Origin: Pontibacter lucknowensis
GTDB taxonomy: Bacteria; Bacteroidota; Bacteroidia; Cytophagales; Hymenobacteraceae
DNA: 64,000 nt
Direction of reading: 5' to 3'
Assembly: GCF_900156415.1 (NCBI RefSeq)
Contig: NZ_FTNM01000004.1
Location: forward strand, 248,001 to 312,000
Of the stretch, positions 35,702-45,800 are shown one piece after another. A program made the translations under genes and the position numbers. How positions within the stretch are numbered: the first letter of the stretch is position 1; every line of letters begins with the position of its first letter. Below the pieces are notes generated by a model. The model was not told the origin of the DNA and made no database searches. It worked only from the letters and a program-made list of their open reading frames with translations.

Positions 35702-37936
35702 ATGGAAACAATAGCAAAAACAGCCTATAAAAAAGATACCTTTCCGGTTGAGGGAATGACCTGCGCCTCCTGTGCCTCCAGCATAGAGAGTATGCTGCGT
35801 ACAGTAGACGGTGTGCAGGAGGCCAACGTGAACTTCGCCGGCAAGACGGTGCAGGTAGCCTATGCGCCGGATCAGGTGAAGCCGGATCAGCTGCGCGATA
35901 CCCTGGAGGAGATCGGCTTTGAACTGCTGATTGACCAGCATACCGAGGAGGAACTGGAGGAGCGTCAGGAAAAGGCACTAAATATACTCCGAACCAAAAC
36001 CATTGTAGCAGGCGTGCTGGCATTTCCGGTATTTGTGCTGGGCATGTTCTTCCACAATGCCTTCAGCTGGGGCAACTGGGCCATGCTGGCTTTCACCACC
36101 CCGATTCTGCTGTGGGCCGGTCGTCACTTTTTCGTGAATGCCTGGGGGCAGGCGAAGCACCTGCGTGCCAATATGGACACACTCGTGGCGCTGAGCACAG
36201 GTATAGCCTTTATATTCAGCTTGTTCAATACCGTGTACCCCGAGTTCTTCCTGAACCGCGGGCTGGAGCCGCATCTGTACTACGAAGCCGTAGCGGTGAT
36301 CATTGCCTTTATCCTGATGGGTAAGTACCTGGAGGAAGGCGCCAAGAGCCGAAGCTCCGAGGCTATTAAAAAGCTGATGGGCCTGCAACCCAAAACGGTG
36401 CGTGTGGTTCGTAATGGCGTGGAAGCCGAAATTCGCATAGAAGAAGTGCGTATAGGCGACCATGTGCTGTTGTTGCCGGGCGACCGGGTGCCGGTGGATG
36501 GTGAAGTGCTGTCAGGCGGCTCTTATGTGGACGAGAGCATGCTGAGCGGTGAGCCTTTGCCGGTGCAGAAACAAGTGGGAGACATGCTTTTTGCCGGTAC
36601 GATCAACCAGAAAGGCAGTCTGCAGCTCATTGCCCGTAAAACCGGTGGAGAGACCATGCTGGCCCATATCATCAAAATGGTGCAGGAGGCGCAGGGAAGT
36701 AAGGCGCCGGTGCAGAAGCTGGTGGATAAGATAGCGGGTATTTTCGTGCCGGTCGTACTGCTGATCGCGATACTGACATTTGTTGCCTGGGTGGTGCTGG
36801 GCGGTGAGGCTTATTTGTCGCAGGCGCTGGTGTCGATGATCTCGGTACTGGTGATCGCCTGCCCTTGTGCGCTCGGACTGGCAACGCCTACCGCCATTAT
36901 GGTGGGAGTGGGCAAGGGCGCTGAAAACGGTATCCTGATCAAAGACGCGCAGAGTCTGGAACATGCCTACAAGGCCAATGTCATCCTGCTTGACAAAACC
37001 GGCACGATCACCCTGGGCAAACCCGCTGTAACCGATGTGGTATGGGCAAAGGGCGTAGACGGGCAGGAGCGACTGGAGCAGCTTTTCTTTTCGATCGAAG
37101 CCAAGTCAGAACACCCGATTGCGCAGGCCATCTATACCTATTACAAAGAGCAGGGGATGCAAGTCTTAGAGCCGGAGTATTTCAATAGCGTGACTGGTAT
37201 GGGAGTAGAAGCGGCTTTTGGAGGGAGAAAGTTCTTTGCCGGTAACGAGAAGCTGCTGCGCCAGGAAGGTATAAGCATTGAAGGTCAACTGGCAGATGCC
37301 GCCCGACAGCTGCAGGAGCATGCAAAAACTGCCGTATACTTCGCAGACGGACAGAAGGCACTAGGTGTGTTTGCGGTGAGCGATCCGATAAAACCCGCCG
37401 CTGCCGAGGGTATAGCCCGTATGAAAACGGCCGGTCTGGAGGTATACATGCTCACCGGCGACAATGCCCAGACAGCAGCGGCCGTATCGCGACAGGTGGG
37501 TATTACACACTTTGAAGCCGAACTACTACCCGGGGACAAAGCTGATTTTGTGAAGAAACTGCAGGAGCAGGGCAAAGTAGTAGCGATGGTAGGAGACGGT
37601 ATTAACGATGCGCAGGCCCTTGCCACAGCCGATGTTAGCATTGCAATGGGGCACGGTACCGATGTGGCCATGGACGTGGCCGGCATTACGTTGATGCGCT
37701 CTGACCTTGTGCAGGTGGCAGCGGCCGTTAACCTGTCGCGGGCGACGGTACGCACAATCCGGCAGAACCTGTTCTGGGCTTTTATTTACAACGTAATCTG
37801 TATACCTGTGGCTGCCGGTCTGTTGTTCCCGTTCACAGGTTTCCTGCTTAATCCAATGCTGGCCGGGGCTGCCATGGCCCTTAGCTCGGTTTCGGTGGTA
37901 AGCAACAGCCTGCGCCTGCGTGGCAAGAAATTATAA
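35702..37936 (+). CDS. copA: Heavy-metal translocating P-type ATPase (CopA-like)
   Basis: The 744-residue ATPase has a single N-terminal HMA domain ([15 protein letters not shown], about 19), then eight membrane helices with the CPC ion-binding motif ([13 protein letters not shown], about 388), [11 protein letters not shown] with the phosphorylated Asp (about 431), the HP motif (SEHPIAQA), and [20 protein letters not shown] (about 632). The CPC and the MetB-type sites (YN, MxxS) near the end fit Cu(I) export. It pumps copper (or silver) out of the cytoplasm. The CopZ-like gene follows 26 bp downstream; the HMA-AraC regulator is 5 kb upstream. Confidence 0.93.
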   Translation: METIAKTAYKKDTFPVEGMTCASCASSIESMLRTVDGVQEANVNFAGKTVQVAYAPDQVKPDQLRDTLEEIGFELLIDQHTEEELEERQEKALNILRTKTIVAGVLAFPVFVLGMFFHNAFSWGNWAMLAFTTPILLWAGRHFFVNAWGQAKHLRANMDTLVALSTGIAFIFSLFNTVYPEFFLNRGLEPHLYYEAVAVIIAFILMGKYLEEGAKSRSSEAIKKLMGLQPKTVRVVRNGVEAEIRIEEVRIGDHVLLLPGDRVPVDGEVLSGGSYVDESMLSGEPLPVQKQVGDMLFAGTINQKGSLQLIARKTGGETMLAHIIKMVQEAQGSKAPVQKLVDKIAGIFVPVVLLIAILTFVAWVVLGGEAYLSQALVSMISVLVIACPCALGLATPTAIMVGVGKGAENGILIKDAQSLEHAYKANVILLDKTGTITLGKPAVTDVVWAKGVDGQERLEQLFFSIEAKSEHPIAQAIYTYYKEQGMQVLEPEYFNSVTGMGVEAAFGGRKFFAGNEKLLRQEGISIEGQLADAARQLQEHAKTAVYFADGQKALGVFAVSDPIKPAAAEGIARMKTAGLEVYMLTGDNAQTAAAVSRQVGITHFEAELLPGDKADFVKKLQEQGKVVAMVGDGINDAQALATADVSIAMGHGTDVAMDVAGITLMRSDLVQVAAAVNLSRATVRTIRQNLFWAFIYNVICIPVAAGLLFPFTGFLLNPMLAGAAMALSSVSVVSNSLRLRGKKL

Positions 37937-37962
37937 AAGTATTTTTAATCAGTTTGTAAATT

Positions 37963-38181
37963 ATGTTAAATATGAAGACTTATAAGTTTAAAACGACCAT
38001 TAACTGCGGAAGCTGTGTGAGAGCCGTAACGCCACACCTCAATAAACTGGAAGGGGTACAGGATTGGAAAGTGGATACTGACAATCCGGACAAAATCCTG
38101 GAAGTGAACACCGACAGCCTGGATGCACAGGATATTAAAAGCACTGTCGAAAAGGCAGGATTTAAGGCTGAGCAGGTATAG
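37963..38181 (+). CDS. CopZ-like heavy-metal-associated (HMA) chaperone
   Basis: The 72-residue protein is a single HMA domain with the CxxC site in TTINCGSCVRAVTPHLNKL, followed by VQDWKVDTDNPDKILEV and AQDIKSTVEKAGFKAE. It should bind Cu(I) and hand it to the CopA-type pump encoded just upstream. The start may be the first ATG (37963) or the one at 37972. The coding sequence ends in CAG GTA TAG, so the stop codon belongs to the iterated octamer. Confidence 0.88.
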   Translation: MLNMKTYKFKTTINCGSCVRAVTPHLNKLEGVQDWKVDTDNPDKILEVNTDSLDAQDIKSTVEKAGFKAEQV

Positions 38182-38199
38182 CCTGTGATTAGCAGAGTA

Positions 38200-38231
38200 C
38201 TCTGCCTGCTAAGTCAGGCAGAGCTATTTTA
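38200..38231 (+). terminator. Terminator after copA-copZ unit
   Basis: ctctgcctg (38200-38208) pairs with caggcagag (38215-38223), followed by ctatttta. Confidence 0.75.
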
Positions 38232-38235
38232 TAAC

Positions 38236-38269
38236 AAATGGGCAAGTTGAGGTATCAATTTGCCCATTT
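38236..38269 (-). terminator. Hairpin at the end of the TMEM220 gene
   Basis: aaatgggcaa (38236-38245) pairs with ttgcccattt (38260-38269). The stop codon of the TMEM220 gene lies in the loop, so the hairpin overlaps the coding end. Confidence 0.6.
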
Positions 38270-38647
38270 TCTTTGTCTATAGACGGGTTTCCTGGGGTGA
38301 AGCCGAGCCTTGCTTCTGTTCAGCAAAGCAAAGGTCAGCATAGAGGCACTCGTCAAGGCTAAGCCTAAGAACTCACGCGCTTCTTCAATGTTTTTGATAT
38401 CTCCTCCACCAATGGCTAGCCCTTCCCATTTTTCAGGCCAGAAGAACACGGCACCTACCGCATAGGCAGCAAAGGCACTCAAAAGCACAGCCTGGCTGAT
38501 TCTGTTAAGAGAAACCAGGAAACTGAAAATTGCTGCCAGTAGATAAATCGCTATCCAAATGGCAGCATCCGGGTCATTGTATTGCAGCGCAGCAAAGACA
38601 ATGAAAACAATACCCAGGAGAATCGAGAGGATTTGTTTAAACGCCAT
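38255..38647 (-). CDS. TMEM220-family membrane protein
   Basis: The 130-residue protein has four hydrophobic helices. The family motif is AALQYNDPDAAIWIAIYLLAA near the start, characteristic of the TMEM220 domain found in bacteria and eukaryotes. Function is unknown. A charged loop (DIKNIEEAREFL) precedes the last helix and the C-terminus is basic. It is oriented convergent with the copper unit and probably independent of it. Confidence 0.85.
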   Translation of the reverse strand: MAFKQILSILLGIVFIVFAALQYNDPDAAIWIAIYLLAAIFSFLVSLNRISQAVLLSAFAAYAVGAVFFWPEKWEGLAIGGGDIKNIEEAREFLGLALTSASMLTFALLNRSKARLHPRKPVYRQRKWAN

Positions 38648-38714
38648 AGATGATGGAGATGGTTATCTAGCTATACTAGAATAATTTATAAAAGTTTCGT
38701 GTTTTTGTTGTGCT

Positions 38715-38750
38715 TTTAAAGGCAAACGAGCAGCCTCAGGCTGCTCGTCA
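38715..38750 (-). terminator. Terminator after PorP/SprF gene
   Basis: acgagcagcc and ggctgctcgt (38726-38748) form a tight hairpin with a 3-nt loop; on the minus strand a T-rich stretch follows. Confidence 0.75.
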
Positions 38751-38778
38751 TAAATTCACAAAACCTAAACTCAAAAAC

Positions 38779-39795
38779 CTACCAGGCCCACTGCGGACAA
38801 ATGATTTTAGCGGAATTGCGCAGTTTTAGACCTAACACCACTTCATGGCTACCGGAGTTTGTGCTGCCCAGTGGCGATACACTGGCATCGTATGCGTAGC
38901 TCAGATCCATCAGGTAGCTGATGTTTATACCTGCCATTACCGTCACCGATTCGTTATGACGATAAGAAGCCGCTGCCCAGATACGATCACTGTACAATGC
39001 CTTGAGCGTAGCATCTACTGATACCGGGCTTGGCTGGGCCATCTTTACCATCACCGAAGGTATAAGCGCCAGGTCAGGCGACACATCCAATCGGTAACCA
39101 CCTGTCAGGAAGTAGTGCTTCTGTAATCGGCCGCTGTTGTCGGTGGCAGTGCCAGTAGTCAGGTGCTCGCGCTTGCTGGGTACGAGCTGTGCACCGGCTA
39201 TACCTACATAGTAGTTGTAAGAATAGAGCCACAGGCCCATGTTCAAGTCAAATTTCATTTCGTTGATCCGCCCATCGTTGATGGCTCTGTCATTTGGGTT
39301 GATCACACGCACAGCGGTAGGGTCCAGGCTGTACTGGATCAGGCCTGGAGCTACACCGGCAGCCACACGCAGGGTGCGTGAAAGCGGCTGGTGGTACGCG
39401 TAGCTTACATTAAAACTGCTGCGCTTCAGTGGGCCCGTAGCCGTTGTCATGGCCATGGCACCCAAACCATGGTGCGGCCTGATACGACGGTAGGATGTCG
39501 GCTTTTTGGTAGTGGCCTCTTTGGCTGGCGAACTGTTGCGCTGCGCCGCTGTAACAGGGGCAACCTCTTTCATGATCGGCGCATGGAAGGTGGCATAGTA
39601 GGACACCGGGGCTCCCTCCAGTCCGGACCATTGTTGCCTGGTGCCGATTTTCACGTCAGCATAGTCCTCTATACCTGCTATGGCCGGGTTGAGCAGGTAG
39701 TTGTTGAGGGTGTACTGGCTGTACTGCGGCTTTTGCTGCGCCATGGCCTGTGTCGCCAGCAAAAGCACAAATCCTAGAGCTAAAAGTTTGTTCAT
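38779..39795 (-). CDS. PorP/SprF-family type IX secretion membrane protein
   Basis: The 338-residue protein has a signal peptide (NKLLALGFVLLLATQAMAQ) and the PorP/SprF hallmark PQYSQYTLNNYLLNPAIAGIEDY, followed by KIGTRQQWSGLEGAPVSYYATFHAP, GLGAMAMTTATGP and many barrel strands ending in VVLGLKLRN. Such proteins are outer-membrane barrels that anchor or help export T9SS type-B substrates. It lies 6 bp downstream of the giant type-B protein gene, the arrangement seen for SprB/SprF-type pairs, so the two almost surely work together. Confidence 0.93.
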   Translation of the reverse strand: MNKLLALGFVLLLATQAMAQQKPQYSQYTLNNYLLNPAIAGIEDYADVKIGTRQQWSGLEGAPVSYYATFHAPIMKEVAPVTAAQRNSSPAKEATTKKPTSYRRIRPHHGLGAMAMTTATGPLKRSSFNVSYAYHQPLSRTLRVAAGVAPGLIQYSLDPTAVRVINPNDRAINDGRINEMKFDLNMGLWLYSYNYYVGIAGAQLVPSKREHLTTGTATDNSGRLQKHYFLTGGYRLDVSPDLALIPSVMVKMAQPSPVSVDATLKALYSDRIWAAASYRHNESVTVMAGINISYLMDLSYAYDASVSPLGSTNSGSHEVVLGLKLRNSAKIICPQWAW

Positions 39796-39801
39796 AGACG
39801 G

Positions 39802-42800
39802 TTATTTAACAATTGTCACACTTCCTGAAAGCGGTTTTTCCTGGTTGTCAAGCTGAATGAGGTAGTAATAAGTGGCGATTGGCAGTTCTTTGCCGTTCTG
39901 GCGTCCGTCCCACGGCAGTTTGTAGCCCTGTGAGCTAAATACCACATTGCCCCACTGGTTGAACACCTGCACCTTACAGTTCGGGTACTGCTCGATGTTG
40001 AGGATCTCCCACACATCGTTCACACCGTCATGGTTCGGGGTAAAGGTGTTCGGCACATACACCAGCTGCTGCACCGTAATGGTCACCTCGTCTGTTGACA
40101 CGCAGCCAGCCTCGTTGGTCACAGTTACGGCATAAGTCGTGGTTTTCTCCGGTTTGGCGTAAGGGTTGGCGATGTTAGGGTTGTTCAGGCCTTCCGCTGG
40201 TGACCAGCTGTAGGTCTCACCGCCACTGGCCTGCAGCTGCACCGTTCTGCCCAGCATCAGGGTCTGGTCCATGCCTGCGTTGGCACTTGGGGCAGGCACG
40301 GTTACCGTTACCGCACGGCGCTCGCTGGCGCAGGACGAAGCTACTTCCTGTACATAGTAGGTGGTCGTGCTGGTCAGTACGGGTGTGGTGAAGCTGCCGC
40401 CGACATGAATCGGATTGCCGCCTTTAGCCTGGTTAAACCACTCCAGTCTGCCGCCCTTGCCGGTGGCTGCCAGCGTAGTTTTGGTGCTGTGACAAATGGT
40501 CTGACCACTGGCTACCGGCATGTCCGGCAATGGTGTCACGGTTACTTTTATCACTTCGCTCACCAATCTCTCGCATGACTCGGACGTGACAACCCTTCTG
40601 AACCAGGTGGTCTGGGTAAGCACAGCCGACTGGAAGTCTTTGCCATTGTTTGAGCCTGCAGCGGTTGTGTAGCCATTGTCCGGGCCGCTGGTGCTGCTCT
40701 CCCAGCTATAGTTATAGTTGCCGCTGCCGCCTGTTGGCAGGGTACCCACCAGCAGAGATGGCGCAGTGCCGTAGCAGATGGTCTGGCTGGTGCTGATGCG
40801 GTTGTTGGCCATCGGCGGACGTACGCTGATGAACACAGCCGCACTGGTGTCTGGCGTTGGGCCGGATAATACCACACGACGGAACCAGGTAGACTGGGTA
40901 AGCGCAGCTGGGCTGTAATCTTTGCCCGTGCTCTGGCCGGTAGCAGTCATAAAGCCCGTTTTGGCGCCTTTCGTACTGGCCAGCCACAGGTATAGGAAGT
41001 CTCCGTCGCCACCTACAGGCACAGAGCCACTGAGTGTAGCCGGTTTGTTGCCCGCACAGATCACCTGGTCACTGTAGATGTTGTTGTTCGTGACGCCTTT
41101 GTGCACCTCGATCAGCACCGGATCAGAAGTGGTTTCGCAACCGACTGAGGAAACACGGCGGCGGAACCAGGTGGATTCGTGCAGTGTACCAGGCGTATAG
41201 TGACGACCGTTGTTTATACCTGCAGCTGGCTGGTAGCCGCCCTGTTGGCTATGGCTGCTTTCCCACAGGTAGGTATAGGTGCCTGCCCCTGCGCCACCAC
41301 TCGGGTTAGTGCCCGAAAGTGGGGCCGGTGTCTGGCCACGGAAGATGCTTTGGTTCAGACCAATTGTATTGTTGCTGATGACAGGCGAAACCGTAATCGT
41401 CACCACATTCGACACCTGCTGGCACGGGCCAGATTCTACCACACGGCGGAAAGAGGTGGTCGATGTCAGGATGCCTACGGTCAGATCGGCTGATGCGCTG
41501 CTGTTCACCTTGCGGAATACCCCGTCAGTGCCTGCGGCTTCCCAGTAGAAGGTATAGCTGCCGGTGCCGCCTGTAGGCTGTGAGCCTGTCAGTTTAGCAG
41601 GGGCAGTGCCTGTACAGATCACCTGATCCGCAGAGATGGTGTTGTTTGCAATTACCGCATTCACCAGGATGCGTACCTCTGCTGAGGTGTTGAAGCACTC
41701 ACCGGCCACTACTTTGCGGCGGAACCACGTGGTTTCCGTCAGCTGACCCGGCTGGTAGTTCATGCCGGTGTTGTTGCCGGCGGCTGGCGCAAACTCAGTG
41801 CCTTCCGTGCGGCTTTCCCACAGGTATACCGGCTGCTCGTTACCGCCCGTTGGCCTTGTGCCTTTCAGCTCGCCCGGTGTATCGCCTGCACACACAGCAT
41901 GGGATTGTGTTGTGATAGTGTTATTGCTGATCACCGGCTGCACCACAATTTCCAGTACCGCACTTACCGACTGCTGGCAAGGAGCCGAGTAGACCACTCT
42001 TCTGTACCACATGCGCTCAGTCAGTGGGGCGGGGGCCTGGTAGTTTGGCTGGTTGTTGGTACCAGCTGCGGCGGCAAAGTACTGGCCATCGCGGCTGCTT
42101 TCCCACAGGTAGGTATAGCTGCCGTTGCCACCAGTCGGTACTGTGCCTTTTAGCTGCTGCAGTACATCGCCAGCGCAGATGGTGCGCTTCTCCACTGTAA
42201 TAATGTTGTTGCTGATTGCCGGCAGTACGTCCACTTTCACTGCTGAGCTGGTATGTGCCTCGCACGGGCCTGACAGTACTACTCTTCTGAACCAGGTCGT
42301 CTTCTCCAGTGCCTCTGGCTGGAAGGAAGCGCCCGTGGCACCCGCTATCGGGCTGAAGCCTGCTTCAGCACCAGTCACGCTGGCTTCCCACTGGTAGGTA
42401 TAGTTGCCGTTGCCGCCAGTCGGTGTCGTGCCTGTCAGTGTATTCGGACGCTGGCCGGCGCAGATAGGAGCGCTCGAAGCCGTCAGGCTGTTATTGTCAA
42501 TCCGCTTGTTAACCGTCACCGTTACAGGGCGACGCTCGCTGCTGCCGCAGCCGTTCACGTTCACGGCCTCCACAAAGAAGGTGGTGGTCTCCTGCAGTAC
42601 TCCCGTCTCAAAGCTGTAGCCTTCGGACAGGTGGTTTTGTGCAGAAGCGCTGGCATACCAACGGAAAGTGTTGGTGGTGTGGCTGTTCACGGTGAGTGTG
42701 GCGGTGCTGCCCTCGCAAACCGTAACAGGAGCCACTGCCGGCGCTGCAGGCAGGCCTACAACGGTCACTTCGACCACATCCGAATTGCTGATACACTCGC

Positions 42801-45800
42801 CTGACACCACTTCGCGGATGTACCAGGTAGTTTGGGTAAGAGTCGCTGGGCTTGTATAGTGCTGGCCGGTGTTGTTGCCGGGAGCCGGACTGAAGGTCGT
42901 GTTCGGACCAGTTGTGTTCTGTAACCACCGATAGGTATAGCTGCCGTTGCCGCCGGTAGGCTGCGCACCTGTGAGGGTGGCTGCGGAAGTACCCTCGCAA
43001 ATAACTGGCTGACCAGCAATCTGGATGGTGTTCTTCTCAATGGCCGGCTGCACCAGTATTTGAATCTCGTTACTCACGCTCTCGCCGCAAGGGCCACCCG
43101 CTACCACACGGCGGTACCACATGGTTTTGTCTTTGATCTGCGGGGTATAGTTCAGACCCGTGTTGGTGCCAAGTGCCGGCTCAAAGCTGCCGTTCTCGCT
43201 GCGCATCTCCCAGCGATAGGTTTTCTGGTCGGTGCCACCCTGCGGCATGCTGCCGATGATAACAGATGGTGTGCTGCCGCTGCAGATGGTGCTTTGCTGC
43301 ACCGACACAAAGTTCATCGTGATCGGTTTCACCACCGTCACTTTCACTGCTGCACTCACATGCACCTGGCAGGTGCCGGAGCTTACTTTGCGGCGGAACC
43401 AGGTGGTGGTGTTGAGTGCACCCGGGTTGTATTGCTGCTCACGGTTATTGCCGCTGGCTGCTTTAAAGCTGTTGCTGGCACCAGTCGTGCTGAACTCCCA
43501 GGTATAGGTATAGCTGCCCGTACCACCAGTCGGCTCGCTGCCCATCAGGACTGGAGCTTCCGTGTCTTCGCAGATCGGGGCAATGGCGGTAACCGAATTT
43601 TGGTCGATGACTGGAGTTACCGTAACAGCAACAGGAGCGGAGGTATGGGAGCAACCAGCCGATAACACCGTTCTTCTGAACCAGGTCGTGCGGTTGAGCG
43701 TGCCTGCCTGGTAAGTAGCAGCAGTCGCACCGTTAATGATTTCAAATCCTGTATCAGCGCCTGTCACGCTGGCCTCCCAGCGGTAGGTATAGATGCCGTT
43801 GCCGCCGATAGGAGCAGAGCCGGTTAGCAGGGCAGGGGACTGGCCTGCGCAAATTACCGCCACTTCGGTGAGGGTGTTACGGTCGAGTGCTGGCAGAATG
43901 GTAACAGTCGCAGCTACTACAGGGCTGTAGCAGCCGTTGGTCACGCCGCGTACATAAAACGTAGTGGTGCCCTCCGGCAGGTTCTGTGCCGTAAAGCTTC
44001 TACTTGCCTCCAAAGGCTGCGTAGCTGCTGCATCAGCAAACCACTCATAGGCGCCGGCATTGCCTTCTGCCACCAGTGTCGCGCTGCTGCCAGCGCCACA
44101 AAGGGTAACAGGGGCTACCACAGGAACTGGTGTGGCCGGGTATACATCTACTTTAATAGGAGTGCGCACACTGGAACAGCCGCCTTCCACTGTGGTCTGG
44201 GCATAAAATGTCGTTGTCTTGTCGAGGGCAGTTGTCTGGTACGTGTTTCCTTCATGCAGCAGGTTACCGCCAGTTGGTTGGTCGTACCACTGCACGCTGC
44301 CTTCGGCCTGCAGCACTTGCAGCAGTGCCGGGCTGCCCGGGCAAAGTGTTGCCACCGATTGTATACTCGGCGCAGCTGGCAGATCATTTACAGTTACTGT
44401 GATGTTCTCCGCTACCTCACACACACCGGCGCGGTAGGTATAGATCAGGGTGTAGGCGCCAACCGCGGCTGGATTGAACTGTCCGTCAGCCGACACATAG
44501 TCGGAGCCACTCCATTTGCCACCTTGGTGCGAGGCCTGCAACTGCATGATGCCGCTGTTAAGGCAGACAAACTCTTTCGGTGCGCTCAGCTCAAGCACAG
44601 GTATAGCGTCGATGGTAATTTGCTGTTTGGCTGTTTCTGAGTCGCCGCATTCGTTCGAGGCCGTTACTTTTACTTCGTAAGTACCCGGCTCAGTGAAACG
44701 CATGGTTGGGTAGGCTGACCCGGCGTGGGTGTCACCTTCATAAGCCACTTGGCCCGGACCGCTCACCTCCCAACGGTAGGCGCTGATGGTGCCGGACTGG
44801 GCATCGTAAACTGGTTGGTGGGCAGCATTGTTTTCTGTGAAGGCGATGGTCTGCGGACCACAGTAGGTTTGTGCCTCCGGTAAGGAGACTAGCGGTTTGT
44901 GAATAACGGTGATATTTGTCTCCTGTGTGCTTACAGCAGAGCAAAAGCTACTGGCCAGCAGGGATACGGTATAGGTACCAGACTTGTCGAAGCTGAAAAC
45001 CGGATTTACAGAGTTGGCATTGGTGCCTTCAGCAAAGCTCCAGCCTTCCTGAGCCGACACGGTCCAGGTATATTTCAGATCTGCACCGGTAGAGTTGTTC
45101 TGTGCTCTGAAAATAGAAGGAGCGCACACGCCTCCATCCGGTTTCAGATCAAAAGCTGCTTTTGGAACATCGTTCACCACGATCATCTGCTCCATCACGG
45201 TTGGCAAGCAGGTCGAGTTCGGATCAAGCGGATAGGCGGTCAGGCGGACCATGTACTCGCCCAGTTCGTTGAAAACCACATTCGGAGATAGCGTTGTGCC
45301 ATTGCCTGATGAGAATTTCCAGCCGGTTTCCGGGAAGATCTCCCATTTAACACGGTAGCGATCGTTTCTGGCCGAAGCATCGTAACCGTTTTTGGTCTTA
45401 TCCTGAAAGCGGACAGGCTCGTTCAAACACACATTGCCAATGGCAAAATCAGCGATAGGCCCCTTGGAAATACGGATACCGGTAAAGGTGGCGATTGATT
45501 TGTTACACTGATTGATGGCAGTACCTGTCAGTGTGAAGCCATTCGGCTTGTCCTTGGATGACTCCAGGAACTCGTGACGTAAAATGCGGTCGGCGGGCAG
45601 CTCGTTGTGTTTGAACACATAAGGTGCCGTGCCATCGTCGAACTGGAAGGTATAGACGGTGTGCGGTGAGTTGCCTTCCACTCCTGTGATCCTGAAACCA
45701 TAGGATACAGGAGCACAGTCGATGTTATTGCCATCACTGGTGATGCCCAGGCCTGGATTGCTTCCAATGAAAAGCTTTTCGGTAAAGGTGCCCTCGCAGC

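Noticed and set aside
43060..43665. 201-codon plus-strand frame inside the giant surface protein
   Set aside because: Caused by the base composition of the repeats; the minus-strand reading has clear domains.
40540..43900. Regularly spaced repeats resembling a CRISPR array
   Set aside because: Units are about 280 bp, in frame and code for Ig-like modules; there are no short identical repeats with unique spacers and no cas genes.
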